A stretch of DNA of 7,869 nucleotides, from the NCBI GenBank assembly GCA_022428185.1, contig JAKMCZ010000015.1, forward strand, positions 1-7,869, read 5' to 3'. The stretch comes from Alphaproteobacteria bacterium. GTDB lineage: Bacteria; Pseudomonadota; Alphaproteobacteria; RS24. The first letter of the stretch is position 1. Each line of letters opens with the position of its first letter. This document shows, one piece after another, positions 1 through 6,641 of the stretch. Under the pieces are notes generated by a model. The model saw only the letters and a program-made list of their open reading frames with translations. It had not been told where the DNA came from and searched no databases. The translations under genes were made by a program, and so were the position numbers.

Positions 1-3000
1 TGCTGCAAGAGTCAGTTGATGCATTGTTCGATAATGGTCGTCGTGGCCGAGTGATTACCGGCGGCAATAAACGTCCGCTGAAATCCTTGTCTGACATGCT
101 GAAAGGCAAGCAAGGCCGTTTCCGTCAAAATCTACTCGGTAAGCGTGTCGACTATTCCGGTCGTTCGGTTATCGTGGTCGGCCCTGAACTAAAACTGCAC
201 CAATGCGGTTTGCCGAAGAAAATGGCGTTGGAATTGTTCAAGCCGTTTATTTATTCGCGGCTTGAGGCGAAAGGTCTGTCGTCAACGGTTAAGCAATCGA
301 AGAAAATGGTTGAGAAGGAGCGTCCCGAAGTTTGGGACATTCTCGATGAAGTTATTCGCGAGCACCCGGTGATGCTGAACCGCGCGCCAACCCTGCACCG
401 TTTGGGTATTCAGGCGTTTGAACCGGTGCTGATTGAGGGCAAAGCCATTCAACTGCACCCTCTGGTTTGCGCGGCGTTTAACGCCGACTTTGATGGTGAC
501 CAAATGGCGGTGCATGTGCCGCTCTCATTGGAAGCGCAATTGGAAGCGCGCGTCTTGATGATGTCGACCAATAATATTCTGCACCCTGCCAATGGCGCAC
601 CGATTATTGTGCCATCGCAAGATATCGTGCTGGGCCTCTATTACATGACGCTGCAACGCGACGGCTTGCCGGGTGAGGGCATGGTGATTGCCGATTTGGC
701 TGAACTTGAACTGGCTCTCGATAATGGTGCCGTGACCTTGCACACCAAGATTAAGGCGCAGATTGAGGAAATGGATAGCGATGGCAATCTGGTATCGCGT
801 GTCGCTGAGACAACCGCCGGTCGTTATATGCTCGGCCAAGAATTGCCGAAACACGGCAAGCTGCCGTATGACACCATCAATAAGCTAATGACCAAGAAAG
901 AAATTTCGCGGGTCATTGATGCGGTCTATCGCCATTGCGGTCAAAAAGAGACAGTCATTTTCTGCGACCACATTATGAAGGTCGGTTTCCGCGAAGCGTG
1001 TAAAGCCGGTATCTCCTTCGGTAAAGACGATATGGTTATTCCAGAAGACAAGCTGGACTTGATTGGTGAGACCAGCGATTTGGTGAAGGAATATGAGCAG
1101 CAATATATTGATGGCCTGATTACGCAAGGCGAGAAATATAACAAGGTTGTTGATGCTTGGGCGCGCTGCACAGACCGTGTGGCCGATGCCATGATGGGCA
1201 AAATCTCTACTGTCGATTCTGCTGATGCTGATGATGACAGCTTCATTAACTCGATTTACATGATGTCTCATTCGGGTGCGCGTGGTTCGCCTGCGCAGAT
1301 GAAACAGCTTGCCGGTATGCGTGGCTTGATGGCGAAACCGTCTGGTGAGATTATCGAAACACCGATTATCTCAAACTTTAAAGAGGGTTTGTCGGTTCTT
1401 GAATACTTCAACTCAACTCACGGCGCGCGCAAAGGCCTTGCCGATACGGCGCTTAAAACAGCCAATTCAGGCTATTTGACCCGTCGTTTGGTCGATGTGG
1501 CGCAAGATTGCATCGTCAATGAAACCGATTGTGGCACCAAAGACGGTATCACCGTCGCTGCGGTGGTTGATGCGGGTGAAGTGATTACCTCGCTTTCCGA
1601 GCGCGTGCTTGGTCGTGTGCCGATTGACAATGTTGTTAATCCGGCAACCGATGAAGTGGTTGTCAAAAAAGGCACACTGATTTCGGAAGAGCATTTGCAA
1701 GCGATTGAAGATGCAAATCTGGTGAGCATTAAAGTGCGTTCGCCGCTGACCTGTGAAATCAAATCGGGCGTTTGCGCGACTTGTTATGGTCGTGATTTGG
1801 CGCGCGGCACACCGGTCAATATCGGTGAGGCGGTTGGTGTGATTGCGGCGCAGTCGATTGGGGAGCCGGGTACACAGTTGACCATGCGGACTTTCCACAT
1901 TGGCGGCACGGCACAAGTTGTTGACCAGTCATACATTGAATCAAATGCCGACGGTAAGGTGCAGCTTGAAAATGCCAGCATTGTTAAAGACAGTTCCGAC
2001 CGTCCGGTGGTGATGAACCGTAATTTGCTGATTAAAATCGTTGATAATAATGGCTTAGAACGGGCCAGCCATAAGCTTGCTTACGGCGCGCGTCTGCGTG
2101 TCGAAGAAGGCCAAGAAGTGTCGCGCGGCGACCGTTTGGCTGAGTGGGAACCTTATGCAATCCCGATTTTGACCGAGTTGGAAGGCGTTGTTGAGTTCGA
2201 AGATTTGGTTGAAGGTGTAACGGTAACCGAGACCACTGACGAAGCGACCGGCATCAGCCAGCGCGTCGTCATTGACAACTCTTCGAGCACACGAAGCAGC
2301 GATTTGAAACCGGCTATTGTCGTCAAAGATGACAAAGGCGCGATTAAAACCCTGTCTAATGGCAATGAAGCGCGCTTCATTTTGGCGGCTGATGCGATTT
2401 TATCGGTCGAGCCGGGCGCAAAAGTGCATGCCGGTGACACGCTGGCACGTATCCCGACAGAGGGTGCGTCAACCAGCGACATCACCGGTGGTCTGCCGCG
2501 CGTGGCGGAGCTTTTCGAAGCGCGTCGTCCGAAAGACCATGCGATTATTGCTGAAATCACCGGCAAGGTTGAATTTGGCCGCGACTATAAAAACAAGCGT
2601 CGCATTGTCATTCAGCCGGAATCTGCCGATCAAGAGCCGGTCGAGTATTTGGTGCCGAAAGCCAAGCATTTGTCGGTTCAAGAGGGTGATATTATCGAGA
2701 AGGGTGAATATCTTATCGATGGCCACCCTGCGCCGCATGATATTCTGGCGATTTCCGGTGTTGAAGAACTGGCCGCTTATCTGATAAATGAGATTCAAGA
2801 TGTCTACCGTCTGCAAGGCGTGACGATTAACGATAAGCACATTGAAGTTATCGTCCGTCAAATGCTGCAAAAGGTTGAAGTTCAATCGACCGGCGAGAGC
2901 ATTTATTTGAAAGAAGAGCATATCGATAAGGTCGAGTTTGAGGCTGAGGTCGAGCGTTTGCAGGCAGAGGGCAAAGAAGTGCCGGTTGCGGCACCGATTT

Positions 3001-3293
3001 TGTTGGGTATCACCAAAGCATCACTGCAAACCCGTTCGTTCATCTCGGCGGCGTCTTTCCAAGAGACAACGCGGGTACTCACCGAGGCGGCGATTAATGG
3101 CAAATATGACGAGCTTATCGGCTTGAAAGAAAATGTCATTGTCGGGCGACTGATTCCAGCCGGCACGGGTGGCTTGATGCAACGTCTTAAAGGCGAAGCG
3201 GCTGAGCGCGATGCCGAATTGGAAGCGCTTAATCCGACCCCTGAATTGCCCACTGAAGAGGGCGATGAAGAGCCGGTTCAAGCCGACAGATAA
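1..3293 (+). CDS. rpoC: RNA polymerase beta' subunit, 3' part (5' end outside window)
   Basis: This encodes the largest catalytic subunit of DNA-dependent RNA polymerase. The reading frame is already open at the left edge: bases 1-2 look like the end of an ATG (Met) codon and full codons run from base 3 (LQESVDAL...), so the TTG at 24 is internal. About 1096 codons are present. E. coli beta' has 1407 residues, so roughly 300 N-terminal residues (first zinc site and most of the clamp) are missing. Visible in order: rudder region; the catalytic NADFDGD loop at 480-500, whose three Asp hold Mg2+; funnel; bridge helix at about 1371-1491 (STHGARKGLADTALKTANSG); the second zinc site with Cys codons at 1530, 1752, 1773 and 1782; the first trigger-loop arm (QSIGEPGTQLTMRTFHIGG, 1851-1907); an insertion of about 180 residues matching proteobacterial SI3; the second trigger-loop arm (DITGGLPRVAELFEARRPK); and the C-terminal core with ISAASFQETTRVLTEAA. 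The tail is acidic and ends at TAA 3291-3293. No frameshift is seen. Confidence 0.99.
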   Translation, partial: LQESVDALFDNGRRGRVITGGNKRPLKSLSDMLKGKQGRFRQNLLGKRVDYSGRSVIVVGPELKLHQCGLPKKMALELFKPFIYSRLEAKGLSSTVKQSKKMVEKERPEVWDILDEVIREHPVMLNRAPTLHRLGIQAFEPVLIEGKAIQLHPLVCAAFNADFDGDQMAVHVPLSLEAQLEARVLMMSTNNILHPANGAPIIVPSQDIVLGLYYMTLQRDGLPGEGMVIADLAELELALDNGAVTLHTKIKAQIEEMDSDGNLVSRVAETTAGRYMLGQELPKHGKLPYDTINKLMTKKEISRVIDAVYRHCGQKETVIFCDHIMKVGFREACKAGISFGKDDMVIPEDKLDLIGETSDLVKEYEQQYIDGLITQGEKYNKVVDAWARCTDRVADAMMGKISTVDSADADDDSFINSIYMMSHSGARGSPAQMKQLAGMRGLMAKPSGEIIETPIISNFKEGLSVLEYFNSTHGARKGLADTALKTANSGYLTRRLVDVAQDCIVNETDCGTKDGITVAAVVDAGEVITSLSERVLGRVPIDNVVNPATDEVVVKKGTLISEEHLQAIEDANLVSIKVRSPLTCEIKSGVCATCYGRDLARGTPVNIGEAVGVIAAQSIGEPGTQLTMRTFHIGGTAQVVDQSYIESNADGKVQLENASIVKDSSDRPVVMNRNLLIKIVDNNGLERASHKLAYGARLRVEEGQEVSRGDRLAEWEPYAIPILTELEGVVEFEDLVEGVTVTETTDEATGISQRVVIDNSSSTRSSDLKPAIVVKDDKGAIKTLSNGNEARFILAADAILSVEPGAKVHAGDTLARIPTEGASTSDITGGLPRVAELFEARRPKDHAIIAEITGKVEFGRDYKNKRRIVIQPESADQEPVEYLVPKAKHLSVQEGDIIEKGEYLIDGHPAPHDILAISGVEELAAYLINEIQDVYRLQGVTINDKHIEVIVRQMLQKVEVQSTGESIYLKEEHIDKVEFEAEVERLQAEGKEVPVAAPILLGITKASLQTRSFISAASFQETTRVLTEAAINGKYDELIGLKENVIVGRLIPAGTGGLMQRLKGEAAERDAELEALNPTPELPTEEGDEEPVQADR

Positions 3294-3333
3294 ATCGCTA
3301 ATCCATTGAAAAACATGGATTTATTAGATTAAG

Positions 3334-3370
3334 TGCCGACCTTGAGACTTCAGGGTCGGCATTTTTCTTT
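3334..3370 (+). terminator. Rho-independent terminator after rpoC
   Basis: An inverted repeat begins 40 nt after the rpoC stop. TGCCGACC (3334-3341) pairs with GGTCGGCA (3354-3361). The stem continues inward through one G-U pair to give 12 pairs closed by a 4-nt loop (GACT, 3346-3349). A T-rich tract (TTTTTCTTT, 3362-3370) follows at once. This is a textbook intrinsic terminator and should end most transcripts of the rpoBC unit before the str operon. Confidence 0.95.
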
Positions 3371-3382
3371 AGGGCTTGAAAA

Positions 3383-3402
3383 AACCCTGTAAATCAGGGG
3401 TT
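3383..3402 (+). repeat. Inverted repeat abutting the -35 box
   Basis: CCCTG (3385-3389) and CAGGG (3395-3399) form a perfect 5-bp inverted repeat around TAAAT. It can be extended to AA/TT with one bulged G. It lies directly upstream of, and slightly overlaps, the -35 hexamer, so it could be a protein-binding half-site pair. It sits before the predicted transcription start, so it would not be in the leader RNA. Function is unknown. Confidence 0.4.
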
Positions 3403-3429
3403 GACCGAGGCAACTGATTCGCCTATGAC
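3401..3429 (+). promoter_or_regulatory. Sigma70-type promoter of the str operon
   Basis: TTGACC (3401-3406, five of six matches to TTGACA) is followed after exactly 17 nt by TATGAC (3424-3429, four of six matches to TATAAT). The likely start is A3436, seven nt past the -10 box. It lies just after the rpoC terminator and upstream of rpsL, where a separate promoter is needed. An A-tract (3379-3384) and TAAAT (3390-3394) fall in the region where an UP element would contact the alpha subunits of polymerase. The spacer contains GATTC (3416-3420). The prediction rests on sequence match and position only. Confidence 0.75.
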
Positions 3430-3536
3430 ACCCTTACTTTGGTGACAGGACTGTAGGTTTTCTGCTGTTTCGAGCGCTTTCTCGTGATGATGAACCTAAA
3501 CGCTGTTGAGGATCTGAAGTAAAATTTTGGACGCAT

Positions 3537-3556
3537 GATCCCGCTTCGGCTGGATC
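3537..3556 (+). promoter_or_regulatory. C(UUCG)G tetraloop hairpin in rpsL leader
   Basis: GATCC (3537-3541) pairs with GGATC (3552-3556). After a C-U mismatch, GC (3543-3544) pairs with GC (3549-3550) around the loop TTCG (3545-3548). The C(UUCG)G loop is known to be unusually stable in RNA. It is not followed by a T-tract, so it is not a terminator. It may nucleate folding of the leader. Its 3' arm is shared with a competing helix. Confidence 0.55.
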
Positions 3557-3568
3557 CTCTGCTTAACG

Positions 3569-3605
3569 CGCCACGAACCTCCGAGATAAATTGGAGTTTG
3601 TGGTG
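3569..3605 (+). promoter_or_regulatory. Leader hairpin with a buried Shine-Dalgarno-like sequence
   Basis: CCAC (3571-3574) pairs with GTGG (3600-3603); G-U, A-U and A-U pairs follow; C3578 is bulged; and CTCC (3579-3582) pairs with GGAG (3593-3596) around a 10-nt A/T-rich loop. Two weaker pairs extend the base (3569-3570 with 3604-3605). The 3' arm contains a GGAG and tandem GTG codons at 3600 and 3603, so the fold would hide a potential ribosome-binding site. The same CTCC can alternatively pair with GGAG (3679-3682) of the rpsL ribosome site. Confidence 0.5.
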
Positions 3606-3704
3606 AATGGGTTTGAAGAGCATGCCGCTCATCACAATTGGCATTGTCTCGACCGAACCTATTCGTGTTTGAAGATTGGGAGTAGGCGGTATGCCGACCA
3701 TTAA
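3603..3704 (+). CDS. Possible leader ORF overlapping the rpsL start (speculative)
   Basis: A 33-codon frame opens at GTG 3603, or in the same frame at GTG 3600 (34 codons), and stops at TAA 3702-3704. It overlaps the first 14 nt of rpsL in another frame. A GGAG at 3593-3596 lies 6 nt before GTG 3603. The product would be rich in His and Cys (HAAHHNWHC near the N-terminus) and resembles no family I know. The overlap would allow translational coupling into rpsL. Against it: the frame is short, has no ATG, and could be open by chance; the start lies inside a hairpin. Treat this as a hypothesis rather than a gene. Confidence 0.15.
   Translation: MNGFEEHAAHHNWHCLDRTYSCLKIGSRRYADH
3678..3682 (+). 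promoter_or_regulatory. Shine-Dalgarno site of rpsL
   Basis: GGGAG lies 8 nt before ATG 3691. It selects that ATG over the in-frame TTG at 3676, which would add five residues not found in S12 proteins. Confidence 0.8.
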
Positions 3705-4062
3705 CCAGCTTATCCGCAAGCCGCGGAAGAAAGTGTTGAAACGTAATAAGGTGCCGGCAATGGAACAATGCCCGCAGCGCCGTGGCGTTTGTACACGCGT
3801 TTACACAACCACACCGAAAAAGCCGAACTCGGCGCTTCGTAAAGTGGCTCGTGTGCGCTTGACCAACGGCTTCGAAGTCACCAGCTATATCCCCGGTGAG
3901 GGACACAATTTGCAAGAGCACTCGGTTGTCATGATACGCGGTGGACGCGTGAAAGACTTGCCCGGTGTTCGCTATCACATTATTCGCGGCGTTCTGGATA
4001 CTCAGGGCGTTAAAGATCGTAAGCAGCGTCGTTCGAAATACGGCGCTAAGCGTCCGAAGTAG
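3691..4062 (+). CDS. rpsL: 30S ribosomal protein S12
   Basis: S12 sits at the decoding centre of the small subunit, contacting 16S helices 18, 27 and 44, and helps set decoding accuracy. The product is 123 residues, about the usual length (E. coli 124). It starts with the family's MPTINQLIRKPRK and contains CPQRRGVCTRVYTTTPKKPN (27-46), GEGHNLQEHS (69-78) and RGGRVKDLPGVRYH (83-96), and it ends in YGAKRPK. Lys43 and Lys88, the classic streptomycin-resistance positions, are both Lys, the unmutated state. Asp89 is the residue methylthiolated by RimO in E. coli; whether that occurs here is unknown. ATG 3691 is chosen from the conserved N-terminus and the GGGAG site. It is the first gene of the str operon, after a long leader. 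No anomaly is seen. Confidence 0.99.
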   Translation: MPTINQLIRKPRKKVLKRNKVPAMEQCPQRRGVCTRVYTTTPKKPNSALRKVARVRLTNGFEVTSYIPGEGHNLQEHSVVMIRGGRVKDLPGVRYHIIRGVLDTQGVKDRKQRRSKYGAKRPK

Positions 4063-4073
4063 GGAGCTGTTTC

Positions 4074-4544
4074 ATGTCACGTCGTCACCGCGCAGAAAAA
4101 CGCCAGATTATCCCCGACGCCAAATATGGCGATGAGGTGCTGAGCAAGTTTATGAACTCGCTCATGCTGCATGGCAAAAAATCAACCGCTGAAAATATTC
4201 TTTATGGCGCTCTGGACAATGTTGAGGGCAAGCTGTCGCGCGAGCCCGTCGCTGTTTTCCATGAAGCGCTTGAAAATATCATGCCTGCCGTTGAGGTGCG
4301 TTCGCGTCGCGTCGGTGGTGCAACCTATCAGGTTCCGGTTGAAGTGCGTCCCGAGCGCAAGCAGGCATTGGCTATTCGCTGGTTGATTTCGGCAGCGCGC
4401 GAGCGTGGTGAAAACACAATGGTTGACCGCCTCGCCGGTGAGTTAATGGACGCCCTCAATAATCGTGGTTCTGCTGTGAAGAAGCGTGAAGACACGCATC
4501 GCATGGCTGAAGCCAACCGCGCTTTCTCCCATTACCGTTGGTAG
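4074..4544 (+). CDS. rpsG: 30S ribosomal protein S7
   Basis: S7 is the primary binding protein that nucleates assembly of the 30S head; it binds the 3' major domain of 16S rRNA and lies near the E and P sites. The 156-residue product has the basic N-terminal arm (MSRRHRAEKR), the helical core (KFMNSLMLHGKKSTAENILY, 25-44), the beta-hairpin (GGATYQVPVEV, 81-91) followed by RPERKQALAIRWL, and the C-terminal end AEANRAFSHYRW. Length and ending match alphaproteobacterial S7. The start lies 11 nt after the rpsL stop, with an AGGGAG ribosome site (4061-4066) that overlaps that stop codon, so the two genes are tightly linked and probably translationally coupled. In E. coli S7 represses its own operon by binding the rpsL-rpsG spacer. 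Here that spacer is too short for the same structure. Confidence 0.99.
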   Translation: MSRRHRAEKRQIIPDAKYGDEVLSKFMNSLMLHGKKSTAENILYGALDNVEGKLSREPVAVFHEALENIMPAVEVRSRRVGGATYQVPVEVRPERKQALAIRWLISAARERGENTMVDRLAGELMDALNNRGSAVKKREDTHRMAEANRAFSHYRW

Positions 4545-4552
4545 TTTATCTC

Positions 4553-4557
4553 AAGGA
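4553..4557 (+). promoter_or_regulatory. Shine-Dalgarno site of fusA
   Basis: AAGGA in the 21-nt rpsG-fusA gap lies 8 nt before ATG 4566. It supports that start, which also gives the conserved EF-G N-terminus. Confidence 0.8.
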
Positions 4558-4565
4558 CCTCTCTC

Positions 4566-6641
4566 ATGGCACGCTCCACAGACCTTAAAGATTATCGCAA
4601 TATCGGCATTATGGCGCATATCGACGCCGGTAAAACGACGACGACCGAGCGCATTTTGTATTATACGGGCGTGAGCTATAAAATCGGCGAGGTGCATGAT
4701 GGCGCCGCCACAATGGACTGGATGGAACAAGAGCAAGAGCGCGGTATCACCATTACCTCTGCTGCAACCACCTGCTTCTGGCGCGAAAAGCGCATCAATA
4801 TTATTGATACACCAGGTCACGTGGATTTCACCATTGAAGTTGAACGGTCATTGCGGGTTCTTGACGGCGCAGTGGCCGTTTTTGATTCCGTTGCCGGCGT
4901 GGAGCCGCAATCGGAAACCGTGTGGCGTCAGGCTGACAAATATTCTGTGCCGCGCATGTGTTTCGTTAACAAGATGGACCGCATCGGTGCTGACTTCTTC
5001 CGTTGTGTGAAAATGATTAAAGACCGCCTCGGCTCTACGCCGTTGGTGCTGCAATTGCCGGTCGGCGCAGAGGCCAATTATGAAGGCCTTATCGATTTGG
5101 TGAAAATGAAAGAGATTCTGTGGAAAGCGGAAGACCTCGGCGCGGAATATGAATATGTCGATATCCGCGACACACTGAAAGACCAAGCCGATGAATATCG
5201 TGCGGCGATGGTTGAGGCGGTTGTTGAGCTTGATGACGATGTCATGGAAGCTTATCTCGAGGGTAATGAGCCCGATGAAGAAACCCTTATTCGCCTTATC
5301 CGCAAAGGCACGATTGAACAAAATTTTGTGCCAGTGCTGAACGGCACGGCGTTTAAAAATAAAGGCGTTCAGCCGCTGCTTGATGCTGTCGTTGATTTCA
5401 TGCCGTCGCCGCTCGAGGTTGACGCCATTCAGGGCATCGATGCCAAAACCGATGAAGAAGTCGTTCGTGAAAGTTCTGACGATGTGCCGCTGTCAATGCT
5501 GGCGTTCAAAATTGCCAATGACCCGTTTGTCGGCTCTCTGACTTTTGCGCGCATTTATTCCGGCAAGCTGGAAAGCGGCGCAACGCTGGTCAATACGGTG
5601 AAAGACAAGCGCGAGCGCATCGGTCGTATGCTGCAAATGCATGCTAATTCGCGTGAAGAGATTAAAGAGGCTTATGCCGGTGACATTGTGGCGCTGGTCG
5701 GTCTGAAAGATACGACAACCGGTGACACGCTATGCGACCAAGACGCGCCGGTTATTCTTGAGCGTATGGAGTTTCCCGATCCGGTTATTGAAGTTGCCGT
5801 TGAGCCGAAAACCAAAGGCGACCAAGAGAAAATGGGCTTGGCGCTCAGCCGCTTGGCACAGGAAGACCCGTCTTTCCGTGTGAAGTCAGACGAAGAGAGC
5901 GGCCAAACGGTTATTGCCGGAATGGGCGAGTTGCATCTCGACATTATCGTTGATCGCATGAAGCGCGAATTTAAAGTTGAAGCCAATGTCGGTGCGCCGC
6001 AAGTGGCCTATCGCGAAACCTTTACCAAGACCACTGATGTTGATTACACCCACAAGAAGCAGTCGGGTGGTTCGGGTCAGTTTGCGCGCGTGAAGATGAC
6101 CATCACGCCGATGGAGCCGGGTGGCGGTTACGAGTTTGAAAACAAAATCGTCGGTGGTGCTATCCCGCGCGAATATATTCCGGGTGTTGAAAAAGGCATT
6201 GAGAGTGTCCGCGAAAACGGCGTGTTGGCCGGTTTCCCGATGATTGATTTCCAAGTCACTTTGCATGATGGCGCCTATCACGATGTTGACTCCAGCGTTA
6301 TGGCTTTCGAAATTGCGGCGCGCGCGGCATTCCGCGAGGCCTCACAAGATGCCGGTGCGAAACTGTTGGAGCCGATTATGCAGGTTGAGGTGGTAACACC
6401 TGATGAGCATATGGGTGATGTCATTGGCGATTTGAACAGTCGTCGCGGTCAAGTGCGTGGCACGGAAGCACGGGGCAATGCCTCAGTGATTACCGCTATG
6501 GTGCCGCTGGCTAATATGTTCGGTTATGTAAACACATTGCGCTCCATGACCCAGGGTCGCGCGCAATATTCAATGATGTTCGATCACTATGAGCAGGTTC
6601 CGCAAGCGGTGTCTGACGAAGTGATCTCGAAAATGGCTTAA
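4566..6641 (+). CDS. fusA: Translation elongation factor G (EF-G)
   Basis: EF-G is the cytoplasmic GTPase that drives translocation of tRNAs and mRNA after peptide-bond formation, and with RRF it splits spent ribosomes. The product is 691 residues, a usual bacterial length. GTP-binding motifs are intact: P-loop AHIDAGKT (17-24), switch I RGITI (59-63), DTPGH with the catalytic His (81-85), and NKMD (135-138). The G' insertion follows, then domain II (about 305-400). Domain III carries AGMGELHLDI (451-460). Domain IV, which enters the A site, contains HKKQSGGSGQFARVK (496-510) and the loop HDGAYHDVDSS (567-577). Domain V has EVVTPDEHMGDVIGDLNSRR (608-627). It is preceded by AAGGA and is 21 nt from rpsG. 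Position and full conservation indicate the canonical str-operon EF-G rather than a specialised paralogue. No resistance marker was assessed in detail. Confidence 0.99.
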   Translation: MARSTDLKDYRNIGIMAHIDAGKTTTTERILYYTGVSYKIGEVHDGAATMDWMEQEQERGITITSAATTCFWREKRINIIDTPGHVDFTIEVERSLRVLDGAVAVFDSVAGVEPQSETVWRQADKYSVPRMCFVNKMDRIGADFFRCVKMIKDRLGSTPLVLQLPVGAEANYEGLIDLVKMKEILWKAEDLGAEYEYVDIRDTLKDQADEYRAAMVEAVVELDDDVMEAYLEGNEPDEETLIRLIRKGTIEQNFVPVLNGTAFKNKGVQPLLDAVVDFMPSPLEVDAIQGIDAKTDEEVVRESSDDVPLSMLAFKIANDPFVGSLTFARIYSGKLESGATLVNTVKDKRERIGRMLQMHANSREEIKEAYAGDIVALVGLKDTTTGDTLCDQDAPVILERMEFPDPVIEVAVEPKTKGDQEKMGLALSRLAQEDPSFRVKSDEESGQTVIAGMGELHLDIIVDRMKREFKVEANVGAPQVAYRETFTKTTDVDYTHKKQSGGSGQFARVKMTITPMEPGGGYEFENKIVGGAIPREYIPGVEKGIESVRENGVLAGFPMIDFQVTLHDGAYHDVDSSVMAFEIAARAAFREASQDAGAKLLEPIMQVEVVTPDEHMGDVIGDLNSRRGQVRGTEARGNASVITAMVPLANMFGYVNTLRSMTQGRAQYSMMFDHYEQVPQAVSDEVISKMA

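Larger units (their letters stand above)
3436..3690 (+). promoter_or_regulatory. Long structured 5' leader of the str operon mRNA
   Basis: From the predicted start to the rpsL ATG there are about 255 nt with no gene of a known family. Hand folding finds: TAGGTT/AACCTA (3454-3459 with 3493-3498) enclosing CGAG/CTCG (3471-3474 with 3481-3484); a C(UUCG)G hairpin (3537-3556); a competing long-range helix (3508-3514 with 3553-3559); a hairpin at 3569-3605; GAGC/GCTC (3618-3630); and ACAAT/ATTGT (3634-3647). Short repeats are also present: GTTTGAAGA at 3611 and 3667, and GAACCT at 3492, 3575 and 3655. No hairpin is followed by a U-tract, so transcription attenuation by a classical terminator is not apparent. 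Translational control is more plausible. I do not recognise a named RNA family here. Confidence 0.5.

Noticed and set aside
2317..2784. 155-codon + strand frame inside rpoC
   Set aside because: It lies within the SI3 and trigger-loop coding region in another frame, is rich in Arg/Lys/Ser as expected from frame-shifted reading, and has no homology I recognise.
282..2921. Several minus-strand frames of 77-150 codons opposite rpoC
   Set aside because: The opposite strand codes for conserved RpoC throughout; these translations lack domains and are shadows of its codon bias.
24..3293. TTG at 24 as the start of the RpoC frame
   Set aside because: The frame is open to the left edge and residues encoded from base 3 already match RpoC; the gene begins outside the window.
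3300..3321. AATCCAT/ATGGATT hairpin as a first rpoC terminator
   Set aside because: The 7-bp stem is A/T-rich, the loop is 8 nt, and no continuous T-tract follows; the 3334-3370 element is far stronger.
3520..3525. TAAAAT as a second -10 box
   Set aside because: No -35-like hexamer lies 16-18 nt upstream.
3511..3556. Three GATC sites in 46 nt as a Dam-methylation cluster
   Set aside because: Dam control is typical of Gammaproteobacteria; here the sites are better explained as arms of leader RNA helices.
3423..3719. 98-codon minus-strand frame covering most of the rpoC-rpsL gap
   Set aside because: It starts inside rpsL, shows no recognisable domain, and runs against the promoter and leader signals; probably open by chance.
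3496..3978. 160-codon minus-strand frame across rpsL and its leader
   Set aside because: It is mostly antisense to rpsL, has no known family features, and looks like a codon-bias shadow.
3676..4062. TTG 3676 as the start of rpsL
   Set aside because: It would add five residues absent from S12 proteins and overlap the ribosome site; ATG 3691 gives the conserved MPTINQL start.
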